Below are positions 1-6,635 of a stretch of 12,716 nt of DNA, in pieces (within the stretch, counting starts at the first letter, position 1; each line of letters starts with the position of its first letter). The stretch lies in the NCBI GenBank assembly GCA_019309665.1, contig JAFDFV010000047.1:1-12716 (forward strand). Direction: 5' to 3'. This stretch comes from Deltaproteobacteria bacterium. GTDB lineage: Bacteria > Desulfobacterota > Desulfobacteria > Desulfobacterales > ETH-SRB1. The notes below the pieces were generated by a model, which saw only the letters and a list, made by a program, of their open reading frames with translations, did no database searches and was not told the origin of the DNA. Both the position numbers and the translations under genes were made by a program.

Positions 1-196
1 TTTTTTCGGCGTATCTCTCACTTTTAGCGAATTTTCTACCTAATCGTTACAATTATCCGGCGTATCACACGAAGGTGATCACCCATCATCCCTTATCCAG
101 GTTAAAAATTCAGAGAAATGCCCTAATAGTCCCCACCGAGGTCATGAGCACCTCAACGTCCGTGATCGGGCTTTCTCGCCGAACCTATTTGATTTA
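1..196 (-). mobile_element. Possible end of an IS21-like element (weak)
   Basis: No complete gene is present here. On the minus strand a segment reads GGGTGATCACCTTCGTGTGA followed by TACGCCGG, and a second ATACGCCG lies at the window edge. The 9-mer CGGCGTATC occurs on the plus strand at 7-15 and 58-66, a spacing of 51 bp. From memory, repeated GGT(G/C)ATCACCTTC...CGG units are typical of the multiple internal terminal repeats of some IS21-family elements, whose istA/istB genes would lie off the left edge. Only short, overlapping open frames occur at 95-196 and none is recognisable. The identification rests on pattern memory, so it is a pointer only. Confidence 0.2.
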
Positions 197-261
197 TTCA
201 TTTTTTTCTTAGCACATATAAAAAATATTTAAAAGCCAATTATTTTTTAATATATAACGTA

Positions 262-277
262 CATTAGTTTATAAGTT
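262..277. repeat. 16-bp direct repeat, copy 1 (copy 2 at 534-549)
   Basis: CATTAGTTTATAAGTT occurs identically at 262-277 and at 534-549, 272 bp apart. Copy 1 lies just past the stop of the transposase remnant and copy 2 lies inside its first codons. The two copies therefore almost exactly bracket the surviving fragment. A 16-base exact repeat this close is unlikely by chance even in AT-rich DNA, but its origin (duplication, target-site remnant, recombination scar) is not shown by the sequence. Confidence 0.7.
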
Positions 278-282
278 AATAG

Positions 283-578
283 TTAAGCTTTTAACGAGTA
301 ATTGCAGTGTATAGCCAATTGCTCTCCGCGTTTAACCGATAAACTGACTGCGGGTTGTGAAATCTTCAGCTTTTGCCCTAATTCGCTTTGACTTAAGGTT
401 TTAAGTCCAATAATTCTGCAACTCGTCCAAGTACTTTTTCAAAGTTAAACCCATTTGATTTAAGATGATATTTGCGCTCAAAGTTTTCCTTAGCCTGGGC
501 AAGTACTTTTTTAACAAAGGCCTGCGGGACGCTCATTAGTTTATAAGTTTCTGTTTTTAGACCACAATCTGGGGTCAA
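283..578 (-). pseudogene. Remnant of REP-associated (IS200-like) transposase, C-terminal part, frameshifted
   Basis: Two adjacent reading frames together resemble the C-terminus of deltaproteobacterial REP-associated Y1 transposases, which carry a DnaA-like helix-turn-helix tail after the HUH nuclease domain. The first frame (578 down to 393, TTG start) contains FVKKVLAQAKENFERKY and RVAELLDLKP, then stops. A one-base shift near 393-402 restores KTLSQSELGQKLKISQPAVS and SVKRGEQLA, ending at the stop at 283-285. The second part is a clear helix-turn-helix. The N-terminal nuclease domain, with its HUH motif and catalytic Tyr, is absent upstream, where only non-coding AT-rich DNA is found. The gene is therefore both truncated and frameshifted and cannot transpose. 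The family call comes from motif recognition, and a homology search with the joined frames should settle it. Confidence 0.65.
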
Positions 579-588
579 TCTGGGGTCA
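565..588. repeat. 11-bp tandem repeat, two copies
   Basis: CAATCTGGGGT is repeated head to tail at 565-575 and 576-586 and followed by CA. Read on the minus strand it is the TTGACCCCAGATTGACCCC string immediately before and across the TTG start of the transposase remnant. It may be a replication-slippage duplication or part of the element's original flank. Confidence 0.75.
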
Positions 589-937
589 AACCTTGATTAT
601 TATAATAAGAAAATGTGAGACTCGGACTATCCTTCCTAAAAATGCATCCAGCCAAAAAAATCAACGAATTTTATCTTTTCAACAAAAAATATAGATAGTT
701 TTTTAGCATAAAAGCGTGGAAAATATGAAGGCGATAAAACAATGTCAAAATTGGTGTCCTTGAACTGCTAAAGCGCGAAGACGCAAAGGTTTTTTTAGTT
801 TGTGCGGGACGGGTACGTTGCTATTTTTGTATGTTTATTGATTTTTTTGCCAATAGGAAAAACAGTTTGCGGAATTCTTCAATGCATTCTCAATAGTTAG
901 GCCTTCCCCCAAATCCTCATCAGGTTAATGACAACAT
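579..937. other. Gene-free stretch with minor relics
   Basis: No convincing gene is present. A GCTAAAGCGCGAAGACGCAA segment followed by AGG and a T-run (768-796) resembles dispersed 'gcaaagacgcaaagg' repeats found in related anaerobes. On the minus strand a short open stretch ending at the stop 835-837 reads DEDLGEGLTIENALKN. It resembles the tail of a HicB-like or similar small protein, but it has an in-frame stop just upstream and is too short to name. Confidence 0.4.
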
Positions 938-1360
938 CTAAGGCTTGCGCTGGAAAGCCATCCCAACATGTTCAAAATGCTCATCTCCTGTCATAATTTC
1001 CTTAAAACCGAGTTCCTTTATGATCACCATTGAAGTGAAATCGGTGAAGGATATCTTGGGCTTATCCTGGTATTTCAACCGCAGCCCCTTTGCTCGTTCG
1101 AATCGTTCGGGAGTAACCCACTCAACCTGCAGATAACCCTCTTTGATAGCTTTATCTATCATCGCCAAAGATCCTTTAGCCGTCTTGAATGGTAGCCTCC
1201 TAAAGAGCAAAGTAATCGTCTCGTCTAACACGTAATCCGATGTATAAATGATTCCTTTCTGACTACGAAACTGGCTGTAAAAGTCTTTTACCTCCTGATG
1301 CCGGGATTCCTTTCTGTCCCGCAGCGTAAGCCAACCCCAAGTATCAATAAAAAGCTTCAA
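938..1360 (-). CDS. PIN-domain ribonuclease toxin (VapC-like)
   Basis: A 140-residue protein with the PIN fold, a Mg2+-dependent RNase that acts as the toxin of type II toxin-antitoxin modules. The acidic active-site residues can be followed through the chain: D6 in LFIDTWGWL, E47 in YVLDETITL, D107 in ISFTDFTS, and D126 in the MTGDEHF ending typical of this PIN subgroup. Length is normal for the family, and nothing appears missing. The start is a TTG at 1358-1360 that overlaps the TGA of the upstream antitoxin gene by four bases (TTGA), so the two are translationally coupled. The RNA target cannot be predicted from sequence. A role in RNA processing outside toxin-antitoxin biology is possible, but the paired antitoxin makes the toxin role the best reading. 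Confidence 0.85.
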   Translation of the reverse strand: MKLFIDTWGWLTLRDRKESRHQEVKDFYSQFRSQKGIIYTSDYVLDETITLLFRRLPFKTAKGSLAMIDKAIKEGYLQVEWVTPERFERAKGLRLKYQDKPKISFTDFTSMVIIKELGFKEIMTGDEHFEHVGMAFQRKP

Positions 1361-1590
1361 GCTTTCTCTCCATAAAGCTCACTGTCTATATCCTTGGCCA
1401 GAGAACCGTGCGATACGCCACCTATAAACTCCAGAATTGGATCCTTCCCTGGTTCGATGTCCAGTTCCCCTTTTTTCTTATTACGTTCCTTTTCCAGAAG
1501 AAACTCCATAAAATCAAGAACTTCTCCTAATTTGCTTGCCGGAATCTCTTCAATGGTTGTGAGCAACCTCTGCTTTATCATTTTTGCCAT
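1357..1590 (-). CDS. DUF2281-type antitoxin paired with PIN toxin
   Basis: A 77-residue protein of the small DUF2281 (VapB-like) type that regularly precedes PIN toxins. The N-terminal half has the characteristic IEEIPASKLGEVLDFMEFLL helix. The charged linker ERNKKKGELDIEP follows, and the C-terminal DPILEFIGGVSHGSLAKDID segment is the part expected to wrap and inhibit the toxin. The start ATG at 1588-1590 is preceded on the minus strand by GGGAGG with a nine-base spacer, a strong ribosome-binding site. A second ATG three codons later is also possible. By analogy with other such modules it would neutralise the PIN protein and probably autorepress the operon, but no operator could be identified with confidence. 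Confidence 0.8.
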   Translation of the reverse strand: MAKMIKQRLLTTIEEIPASKLGEVLDFMEFLLEKERNKKKGELDIEPGKDPILEFIGGVSHGSLAKDIDSELYGEKA

Positions 1591-1706
1591 TGCTATGCAC
1601 CTCCCAATGGATAATAGGGGGACATCCTATGTTGCGAGTTAAAAACAATTGATTATATTTAATTCATCTGATTCAAGCAAATCCCATAAACTTTGATTTT
1701 TGTCAA

Positions 1707-2060
1707 TCAGCTTTTTGCTTTTACGGGCTGGCATATTTCCAGATTCAGACCAACAATTCTTTCAAATTCTTTAGTATTGTTGGTCACTAATGTCATGTCC
1801 CGTGATCTGGCCAAACCTGCTATAAGTAGATCATAAGGACCAATCGGCATTCCTTTCTTTTCAAGTTGTGCGCGAATAGTTGCGGCCTCTATAGTAGAGG
1901 AACGATCCAGGTTAACAAGGTTCAATGGCAGAAGAAATTTGGCAAGGGCATCCTCGGAACGTTGCCGGTATTCGCTTTTTTCGACCCCATATTCAAGTTC
2001 GAACAGAGTGATTGTGGAGATTGCGACATCCTTGCCAAAAGCATACTGACTTGATAACAA
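1707..2060 (-). pseudogene. N-terminally truncated VapC-type PIN toxin, orphan
   Basis: The 117 residues match the central and C-terminal part of a VapC toxin: VAISTITLFELEYGVEKS with the conserved Glu (E21 here), then MPIGPYDLLIAGLA with the conserved Asp (D77), and LVTNNTKEFERIVGL near the end. The usual first block (about 25-30 residues, LLDTN with the first catalytic Asp) is missing. The frame is closed by a TAA at 2070-2072, and the only available start is a weak TTG at 2058-2060 with no good ribosome-binding site. No antitoxin gene precedes it; the neighbour upstream is a 57-residue ORF on the same strand. A PIN domain lacking its first Asp should be inactive, so this is most likely a remnant left after loss of the antitoxin and the 5' end. 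Confidence 0.75.
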
Positions 2061-2075
2061 AAGGGTTGTTAAAAT

Positions 2076-2249
2076 TCAGTCGAGGTATTTTAGGTGAGCC
2101 ATCTCCTGCACTTTCTGCTTTGACTTGGCAAAGTCTACAAAGGCTTGAGCGGTTTTCTGCTCCAGGGAAGACCGTACTTTATTGACGTCTTCTTTTGAGG
2201 ATAGCAGATTTTTTAGCTTTTTCATTTTTAGCTTTTTTAATGAGTTCAT
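2076..2249 (-). CDS. Hypothetical 57-residue lysine-rich protein
   Basis: The ORF starts with ATG (2247-2249) one base after the stop of the larger minus-strand gene at 2251, which suggests translational coupling. It encodes 57 residues with a strongly basic start (MNSLKKLKMKKLKNLL) and a mixed-charge, probably helical remainder (KVRSSLEQKTAQAFVDFAKS) ending KYLD. No signal peptide, membrane segment or known motif was recognised. The tandem KKLK / MKKLKN at the start looks like a small internal duplication, so a start at the second ATG is possible. Existence as a gene is supported by spacing only. Homologues beside relatives of the upstream gene would be the test. Confidence 0.4.
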   Translation of the reverse strand: MNSLKKLKMKKLKNLLSSKEDVNKVRSSLEQKTAQAFVDFAKSKQKVQEMAHLKYLD

Positions 2250-2250
2250 C

Positions 2251-3039
2251 TCATACCTCGAAAAGATTGTTCACATAACAATGATATGGAATAATTTCGT
2301 CAGCGTCCGTGTCAACGGCGTGGATACTAAATCTTTTGGGGTCATTTGTCAAGAAATCTCTATTGTTCAGCAAAAGAAAGTCAGGATAGTGGATGGATAA
2401 AAATGCCATTCTGTCATGGGGGTTTGCGGTCGCATCAAAAAGTATTTCACCGGCAATTTTGCCATCTTTGAACAAGTCAGGAGTAGAAATCTCACACACC
2501 CAGATAAATTTTGGCATAGCCATTTCACAATACACACTTGCTATACCAAACGGCACCGAATCCCCTCTTCTCATTCTCTTAAAGGACTTAGATGAAGTCA
2601 GAAAGGTTCGGGTGACAATATTCTCATATTGCAACAGATTTGACCGGGCATTTAAACCCAACGTCTCTTCCGTTAAAATTGCTTCTGACAGCTTCACAAT
2701 GTGTTCCGCTGAGAGGTGGATCTTTTCATATAACGGCACAATGAACGTATCAATATCCTCCATCTTAAATTGTGACCAGTATCCATCTGGCACAGGATCA
2801 TCTTTCCTTACACCATGGTAGGGCAGAAAATTGTCATCATTTGCGATGAAACCGCACAGATAGACGTCACTTGATTCTGGAGTTCCAGGAAAAGGAATAT
2901 TGTAATCCGATATGTGACCGATGATGGTAATGGCATGTCTATGCCCGGTTAAAACTGCAACGACAGGCAGACCGGACTCTACATATAAATAGAGAAGCTT
3001 GTCGAATAAATTCTGGTGACTCAAGCTGAATAAGGACAT
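2251..3039 (-). pseudogene. C-terminal part of an uncharacterised papain/C39-like protein, probably truncated
   Basis: The frame encodes 262 residues. Near the N-terminus it has YVESGLPVVAVLTGHRHAIT followed by IIGH. This has the shape of the His-containing strand of papain/C39-like cysteine peptidases (ESGxPV...GHAxxxxGH). Later blocks (FIANDDNFLPYHG, FIVPLYEKIHLSAEH, RTFLTSSKSFKR, PKFIWVCEISTP, HYPDFLLLNNRD) look like well-conserved segments of a larger hypothetical family. I expect the catalytic Cys in a region upstream that is absent here. The ATG at 3037-3039 has no good ribosome-binding site. The only strong one (GAGGAG, minus strand) serves an ATG at 3065-3067 in a different frame that runs about 43 codons. 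That fits a frameshift or deletion at the 5' end. The peptidase link is inference from motif shape, and the true activity is unknown. Confidence 0.5.
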
Positions 3040-3111
3040 GTTGTTCTTTTGCGAAAAATACTGGCATGCCGGCTACTCCTCAATTTTCTCAATATTTCTC
3101 AGAAACACTAT

Positions 3112-3282
3112 TTACCACATCGCAAGCAGCATACGCATTGCATCTGCCTGATTGAGCACCTCAGAGGTGCTGTCCCAGTCCGCATCCAGAGATTCGATAG
3201 TCTCTTTCAGGGTAAAGGGGCTCTGCTCCTGTTCGGCGATGACGGTAAGGATGGTATTCTCAATTATCAGAAGTAAAGATGC
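3112..3282 (-). pseudogene. Start-less coding fragment of unknown family
   Basis: An open frame on the minus strand runs from just below a TAA at 3283-3285 to a TAA at 3112-3114, about 56 codons. The sequence looks protein-like: EQEQSPFTLKETIESLDADW, then DSTSEVLNQADAMRMLLAMW at the stop. There is no ATG, GTG or TTG before the last third, so it is probably the tail of a longer gene that lost its start. A non-standard start (CTG at 3268-3270) cannot be excluded. The GAGGAG ribosome-binding site of the following frame lies about 40 bases after its stop, so the two may once have formed an operon. I do not recognise the family. Confidence 0.35.
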
Positions 3283-3583
3283 TTAATTTCAAACAGTTAT
3301 CACTTTCAGTATTTCGCCCATTGTTGTCTTTATGCTGCATTGCACATCGTGATGTCCTGTATTCCTCTTTTTCGGTTACCAACTTAAGGCGGAACACTTT
3401 CGAACTTTTTGTTCTTGATTATCGTAAAACATTCAATTGTTCAAAATTGACATAACATATCCATGTAGGGTGCATTCTATGTACCATGGTGGTGCATGGA
3501 AACGGGGACGATAACCGCTGCGCATGGGAAAAAATCGATGAACGCATTCAATTTCAAGTTTCATGCCGTGAACGGCTACTAAT
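3283..3583. other. Gene-free stretch
   Basis: No gene is supported. The segment contains TGTAGGGTGCATTC at 3464-3477, which recurs in inverted orientation at 9785-9798. It also contains a patch around 3482-3500 rich in short palindromes (ACCATGGT, GTGCAT repeats). A plus-strand frame across 3486-3740 mostly overlaps the antisense of the cyclase 3' end and has no coding features. No T-tailed hairpin follows the cyclase stop. Confidence 0.5.
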
Positions 3584-5724
3584 TTATTTTGTTTTCATGG
3601 TAAACGAACCATCCCAGTCTTCTGGAGGGGGAGTAGTTTTATATTCATCACACCTGAGAAGCATGGTTTTGCTTGGGCCGTCGTCAGGTGTCAGCTCCAA
3701 CGCTGCTTTAAAAAAACTTCCGGCTTTTTCCCAATCCTGATTTCTGTATGCATAAAGGCCATTAGTATAATTTTCTATTGACCTGTTAATACGTTCATCA
3801 ACATCTTCCGCATAACCTAAAAGCTGATAAATTGTTACCGGCTTTTTTTTCCCCACAACATTTATCGAATCAATTTCCCTTGCCATTATTTTATTGCCGG
3901 ATTCTAAATTCCGTATATTTTATTAACTCCTTCCAGTCTTGCTGCTATATTAACCGTATCTCCCATCATGGTAAAGTCCATGCGATTTTTTGAGCCCATA
4001 TTTCCCACAACGGCAGGCCCTGTGCAAAGACCGATTCGCATCTTGAGTTCGGGTTTATTTGATTCTTTCCATTTTGTGCGTAGTTCAGCCAGTCTTTTCT
4101 GCATTTCAATACAGGATTTGTCCACAGTTCCTTTGTTGTTTAATATTATATCTGTCATTTCAGTTAAGAATTCGTTTAATAACTCGACCAGTTCATGAGG
4201 TGTAAGTGATTCCGAGATACTGGTAAATCCCTGAACATCTGAGAAAAATGCAGTAATTACACGCTGCTCCCCTCCTAAAACAAGTTTTTCAGGGGAGTCT
4301 ATTATTTGCTTAACAACTGAAGGGGCAAGATAGGTTGAAAAAGCATTTTTGACAAAGCGTTTCTGTTTTGCCACAACAAAATATTTGTACGCAGTAATAC
4401 TGACATATACCAAAACCATAACTAACAGCGGATAAACAAGATTTAGTATATAACCTTTTTCTGAAAACATATATTGGCATAATAATATATAACCTGTGAA
4501 CAGTGTTATGGCAGACAAAGCCCCGGTTATTACCCCTGTTCGTGGAAGTGCAATTGCTATCAGCAGGCCGGCAATAATAATAGCTGTTATATCAAATAAT
4601 GGAGCCCATGCAGGATAAGACAGAAAGTCATTTGACAGAATAGAGTCAACGAAATTTGCATGGATTTCCAGGCCCGGAAAAATATTTTCAAAAGGAGTTA
4701 CACGCAGATCATATATGCCTGCGGCTGTTGCTCCCACTAATACTATCTTGTCCTTAAGGGCATTTTCGGGGATATTATCTTTTAGTATGTCTGTAACAGG
4801 TATGTGAGGAAAGGTTTTTTCTCCTCCTCGATAATTGACAAGAACTCGTCCAAGTGCATCTGCAGGTATGGATAGCTTGCCTAATTGTAACTTTTCTACA
4901 CCATATTCGGCTATTTTAAATGAAAGGGGTTCATTCAAATAGGCGCCGGCAGTGATTAAAGATAAAGGAGCATATGGATTGTTATTAAATTTTAACACCG
5001 CAGGCATCCACCGCACAACACCATCCGGATCCGGTATCATATTGAAATAACCGGAGTAATTAGTTACTTTTGAAATTGCCTCGATGTTGGATTGAGGCAT
5101 ATCCGCCTCTATCAAGGGAGCGTTATAAGCATCACCGGATGAATAACGGACAAATTTATACTTGGAACCACGGATATTTTTTTGATGAATATGCATATCT
5201 TTTTCCTCAAAATGTCCGGATTCTTCCGGGTTCATATGAAAAAAATATCCAAGCACCACTCTTGCCTTAGAGTCTAAAATTGCATCAGCCAGTAATTTGT
5301 CATCATCGGATTTTGATTTTAAGTTTTTCAGATATTGTTCAAACCTCTTGTTATGAATATCAATATGTTTGGCTTCACTTTGTATGCTGTTTATTATCTG
5401 GACGATTCTTTTTTCATCAGGTTCAAAAAATCCTATGTCAAATGCAATTACTCTGGCTCCTTTTTCTGAAAGTTTATTTACAAGATCAGCCATTTTTGAT
5501 CTTGGCCATATCCATTTTCCCTCTTTGGCAATACTTTTTTCGTCTATTACAGCCAAAACAATATTTGAACCAGGCTCAATGCTTCCTCTGGATTTGAATC
5601 TTAAATCTATTGTTTTTAATTCCATTATATCTAAAAATGGAATCTCTGAGACATATGCAAATACGCCTGATAAAATTGCAATGAAAGCAATGAAAACAGG
5701 ATATAGCTTTGATATTATTTTCAT
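3584..5724 (-). pseudogene. CHASE2-domain class III nucleotide cyclase, inactivated by deletions
   Basis: Membrane sensor cyclase that would make cAMP (or cGMP) in response to an extracytoplasmic signal. Order: one N-terminal membrane helix (about 7-27), a periplasmic CHASE2 domain (about 30-365, with VLAVIDEKSIA, VIAFDIGFF and KIVLVGATAAGIYDLR), three membrane helices (about 375-450), then a class III cyclase domain from about 485. The first metal-binding Asp is present (D496 in FFSDVQGF), as are DFTMMGDTVNIAARLEG residues (D583, N592, R596). Two lesions are visible. After GTVDK (near 4114-4117) the chain jumps to SCIEMQKRLAEL, losing roughly 30 residues that normally contain GDAxxAFFGAP with the second metal Asp. 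After KIYGI a stop occurs at 3904-3906, and the rest (REIDSINVVGKKKPVTIYQL and a TPR-like tail ending PPPEDWDGSFTMKTK) resumes in another frame at about 3886, with about 14 residues missing. The protein cannot be catalytic. Confidence 0.85.
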
Positions 5725-5936
5725 AAAAACCCTTGAAGAATTAGGAACAGATCAATGGTGTTATCCAGTATTGTAAACTCTCGGATTTCAAGAGTAACTC
5801 TATTGAATCTTTATCAATAAGATTAAATGGATTCAAGAAATTTCTAAAAACTACTGGTGCACTTGCAACCTGAATCCACCCATTTGCCATGAAAACCGGA
5901 CACCTTGAAATGCTATTGACAGCTCCAAATATGCGC

Positions 5937-5974
5937 TTGACAACAATATTTTTATATGTACAATAATCTGTACA
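5937..5974 (+). promoter_or_regulatory. Promoter and operator of yefM-yoeB
   Basis: A near-consensus promoter is visible: TTGACA at 5937-5942, a 16-base spacer, and TACAAT at 5959-5964. Two identical TGTACA palindromes sit at 5957-5962 and 5969-5974, 12 bp centre to centre. The first overlaps the -10 box and the second abuts the AGGAGG ribosome-binding site. TGTACA is the known core of the YefM-YoeB operator repeats in E. coli, so repressor bound here would block RNA polymerase directly. The arrangement supports classical autoregulation. Confidence 0.75.
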
Positions 5975-5985
5975 GGAGGTGCTTT

Positions 5986-6237
5986 ATGGAAGCTATAACC
6001 TATACAGCCGCCAGGCAAAACCTTGCAAAAACAATGGAAAAAGTATGTAAAGACCGCGCGCCGGTAATCGTAACACGTAGAACCTCTAACTCTGTGGTCA
6101 TTATGTCACTTGAGGACTATGAAGCCCTTGAAGAAACGGCTTATCTCTTACGTTCGCCAAAGAACACCAGGCGTTTGATTGAATCTATCGCTCAACTTGA
6201 AAACGACAAAGGGAGCGAAAAGGAACTTTTAGAGTGA
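5986..6237 (+). CDS. yefM: YefM antitoxin (Phd/YefM family)
   Basis: An 83-residue antitoxin that binds and inhibits the YoeB endoribonuclease and represses its own operon. The N-terminal DNA-binding part contains MEAITYTAARQNLAKTMEKV and APVIVTRR. The middle has VVIMSLEDYEALEETAYLLR and the C-terminal toxin-binding helix RRLIESIAQLENDKGSEKEL. Length and pattern are almost collinear with E. coli YefM (83 residues, from memory). The start at 5986 is chosen because AGGAGG lies seven bases upstream and the homology begins there. A longer in-frame ATG at 5956 would run through the operator and is rejected. The stop overlaps the toxin start, which couples translation and keeps antitoxin in excess. 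Confidence 0.95.
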   Translation: MEAITYTAARQNLAKTMEKVCKDRAPVIVTRRTSNSVVIMSLEDYEALEETAYLLRSPKNTRRLIESIAQLENDKGSEKELLE

Positions 6238-6488
6238 AGCTCATCTTTTCTGACCACGCCTGGGATGATTATCTCTTTTGGCAGAAAACCGATAAAAAGG
6301 TTCTTCGTCGTATCAATACCCTAATAAAAGAAACGAAACGAAATCCATTTGAGGGTATTGGAAAACCCGAACCACTTAAACATGCTCTTTCCGGCTACTG
6401 GTCCCGACGAATCACTGATGAACACAGGTTTGTTTATAAAGTATCTGAAAATGCAATTCATATCGCCCAGTTGCGCTACCACTACTGA
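6234..6488 (+). CDS. yoeB: YoeB toxin, ribosome-dependent mRNA endonuclease
   Basis: An 84-residue RelE-superfamily toxin that cleaves mRNA at the ribosomal A site, mainly after start codons in characterised homologues. It matches E. coli YoeB in length and in key blocks: WDDYLFWQKTDKKVLRRIN, NPFEGIGKPEPLKH, SGYWSRRITDEHRFVYKV and the C-terminal RYHY. Catalytic positions known from E. coli are retained (E46, R65, H83, Y84), so the toxin should be active. Translation begins at a GTG (6234-6236) inside the antitoxin stop, giving a four-base GTGA overlap. Close similarity to gammaproteobacterial YoeB and placement between decayed genes suggest arrival by horizontal transfer; this is inference. 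Confidence 0.95.
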   Translation: MKLIFSDHAWDDYLFWQKTDKKVLRRINTLIKETKRNPFEGIGKPEPLKHALSGYWSRRITDEHRFVYKVSENAIHIAQLRYHY

Positions 6489-6499
6489 TCAGTTCCTTT

Positions 6500-6519
6500 A
6501 GGGCTCGGTCAAAAATAAC
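6500..6519. repeat. 20-bp dispersed repeat, copy 1
   Basis: AGGGCTCGGTCAAAAATAAC lies 11 bp after the yoeB stop. Its exact reverse complement is found at 10670-10689, about 4.2 kb away. The sequence looks like the end of a small non-autonomous repeat. A diverged partner for it may be the AGCTATTTT at 6621-6629, but the second end is not clear. Confidence 0.75.
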
Positions 6520-6566
6520 CTGGTAGAATTTGCGCCCAAATTTGCCGTAGATTTAAACGATCTGAT

Positions 6567-6591
6567 CTGCCTGTGCGTTGTCCGCACGCAG
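6567..6591. repeat. REP-like stem-loop between convergent genes
   Basis: CTGC-CT-GTGCG TTGTC CGCAC-GCAG folds into a nine-pair GC-rich stem with a two-base bulge and a five-base loop. It lies between the convergent yoeB and flavodiiron genes. No T-run follows on either strand, so it is more likely part of a dispersed palindromic repeat than an intrinsic terminator, although it may limit read-through in both directions. A small AATAGC-GA-GCTATT palindrome follows at 6614-6627. Confidence 0.55.
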
Positions 6592-6635
6592 ACAGGTTGA
6601 GCAAAACAGCAGGAATAGCGAGCTATTTTAAACGA

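Noticed and set aside
835..923. Minus-strand fragment DEDLGEGLTIENALKN, possibly HicB-like.
   Set aside because: Only about 29 codons, closed by a stop upstream, without a start. Too little to call a pseudogene.
3486..3740. Plus-strand frame of 84 codons downstream of and antisense to the cyclase tail.
   Set aside because: Half of it is antisense to the conserved PPPEDWDG tail; no coding signature in the rest.
5956..5985. Longer start for YefM adding MYNNLYRRCF.
   Set aside because: It would translate the operator and the AGGAGG site. Homology and the ribosome-binding site both place the start at 5986.
5741..5995. Open minus-strand frame of about 80 codons upstream of the cyclase, including MANGWIQVASAPVVFRN.
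   Set aside because: No good start or ribosome-binding site, it runs back through the yefM promoter, and no family is recognisable. Probably chance.
6567..6591. Hairpin between yoeB and the flavodiiron gene as an intrinsic terminator.
   Set aside because: No T-run follows on either strand; treated as a REP-like repeat instead.
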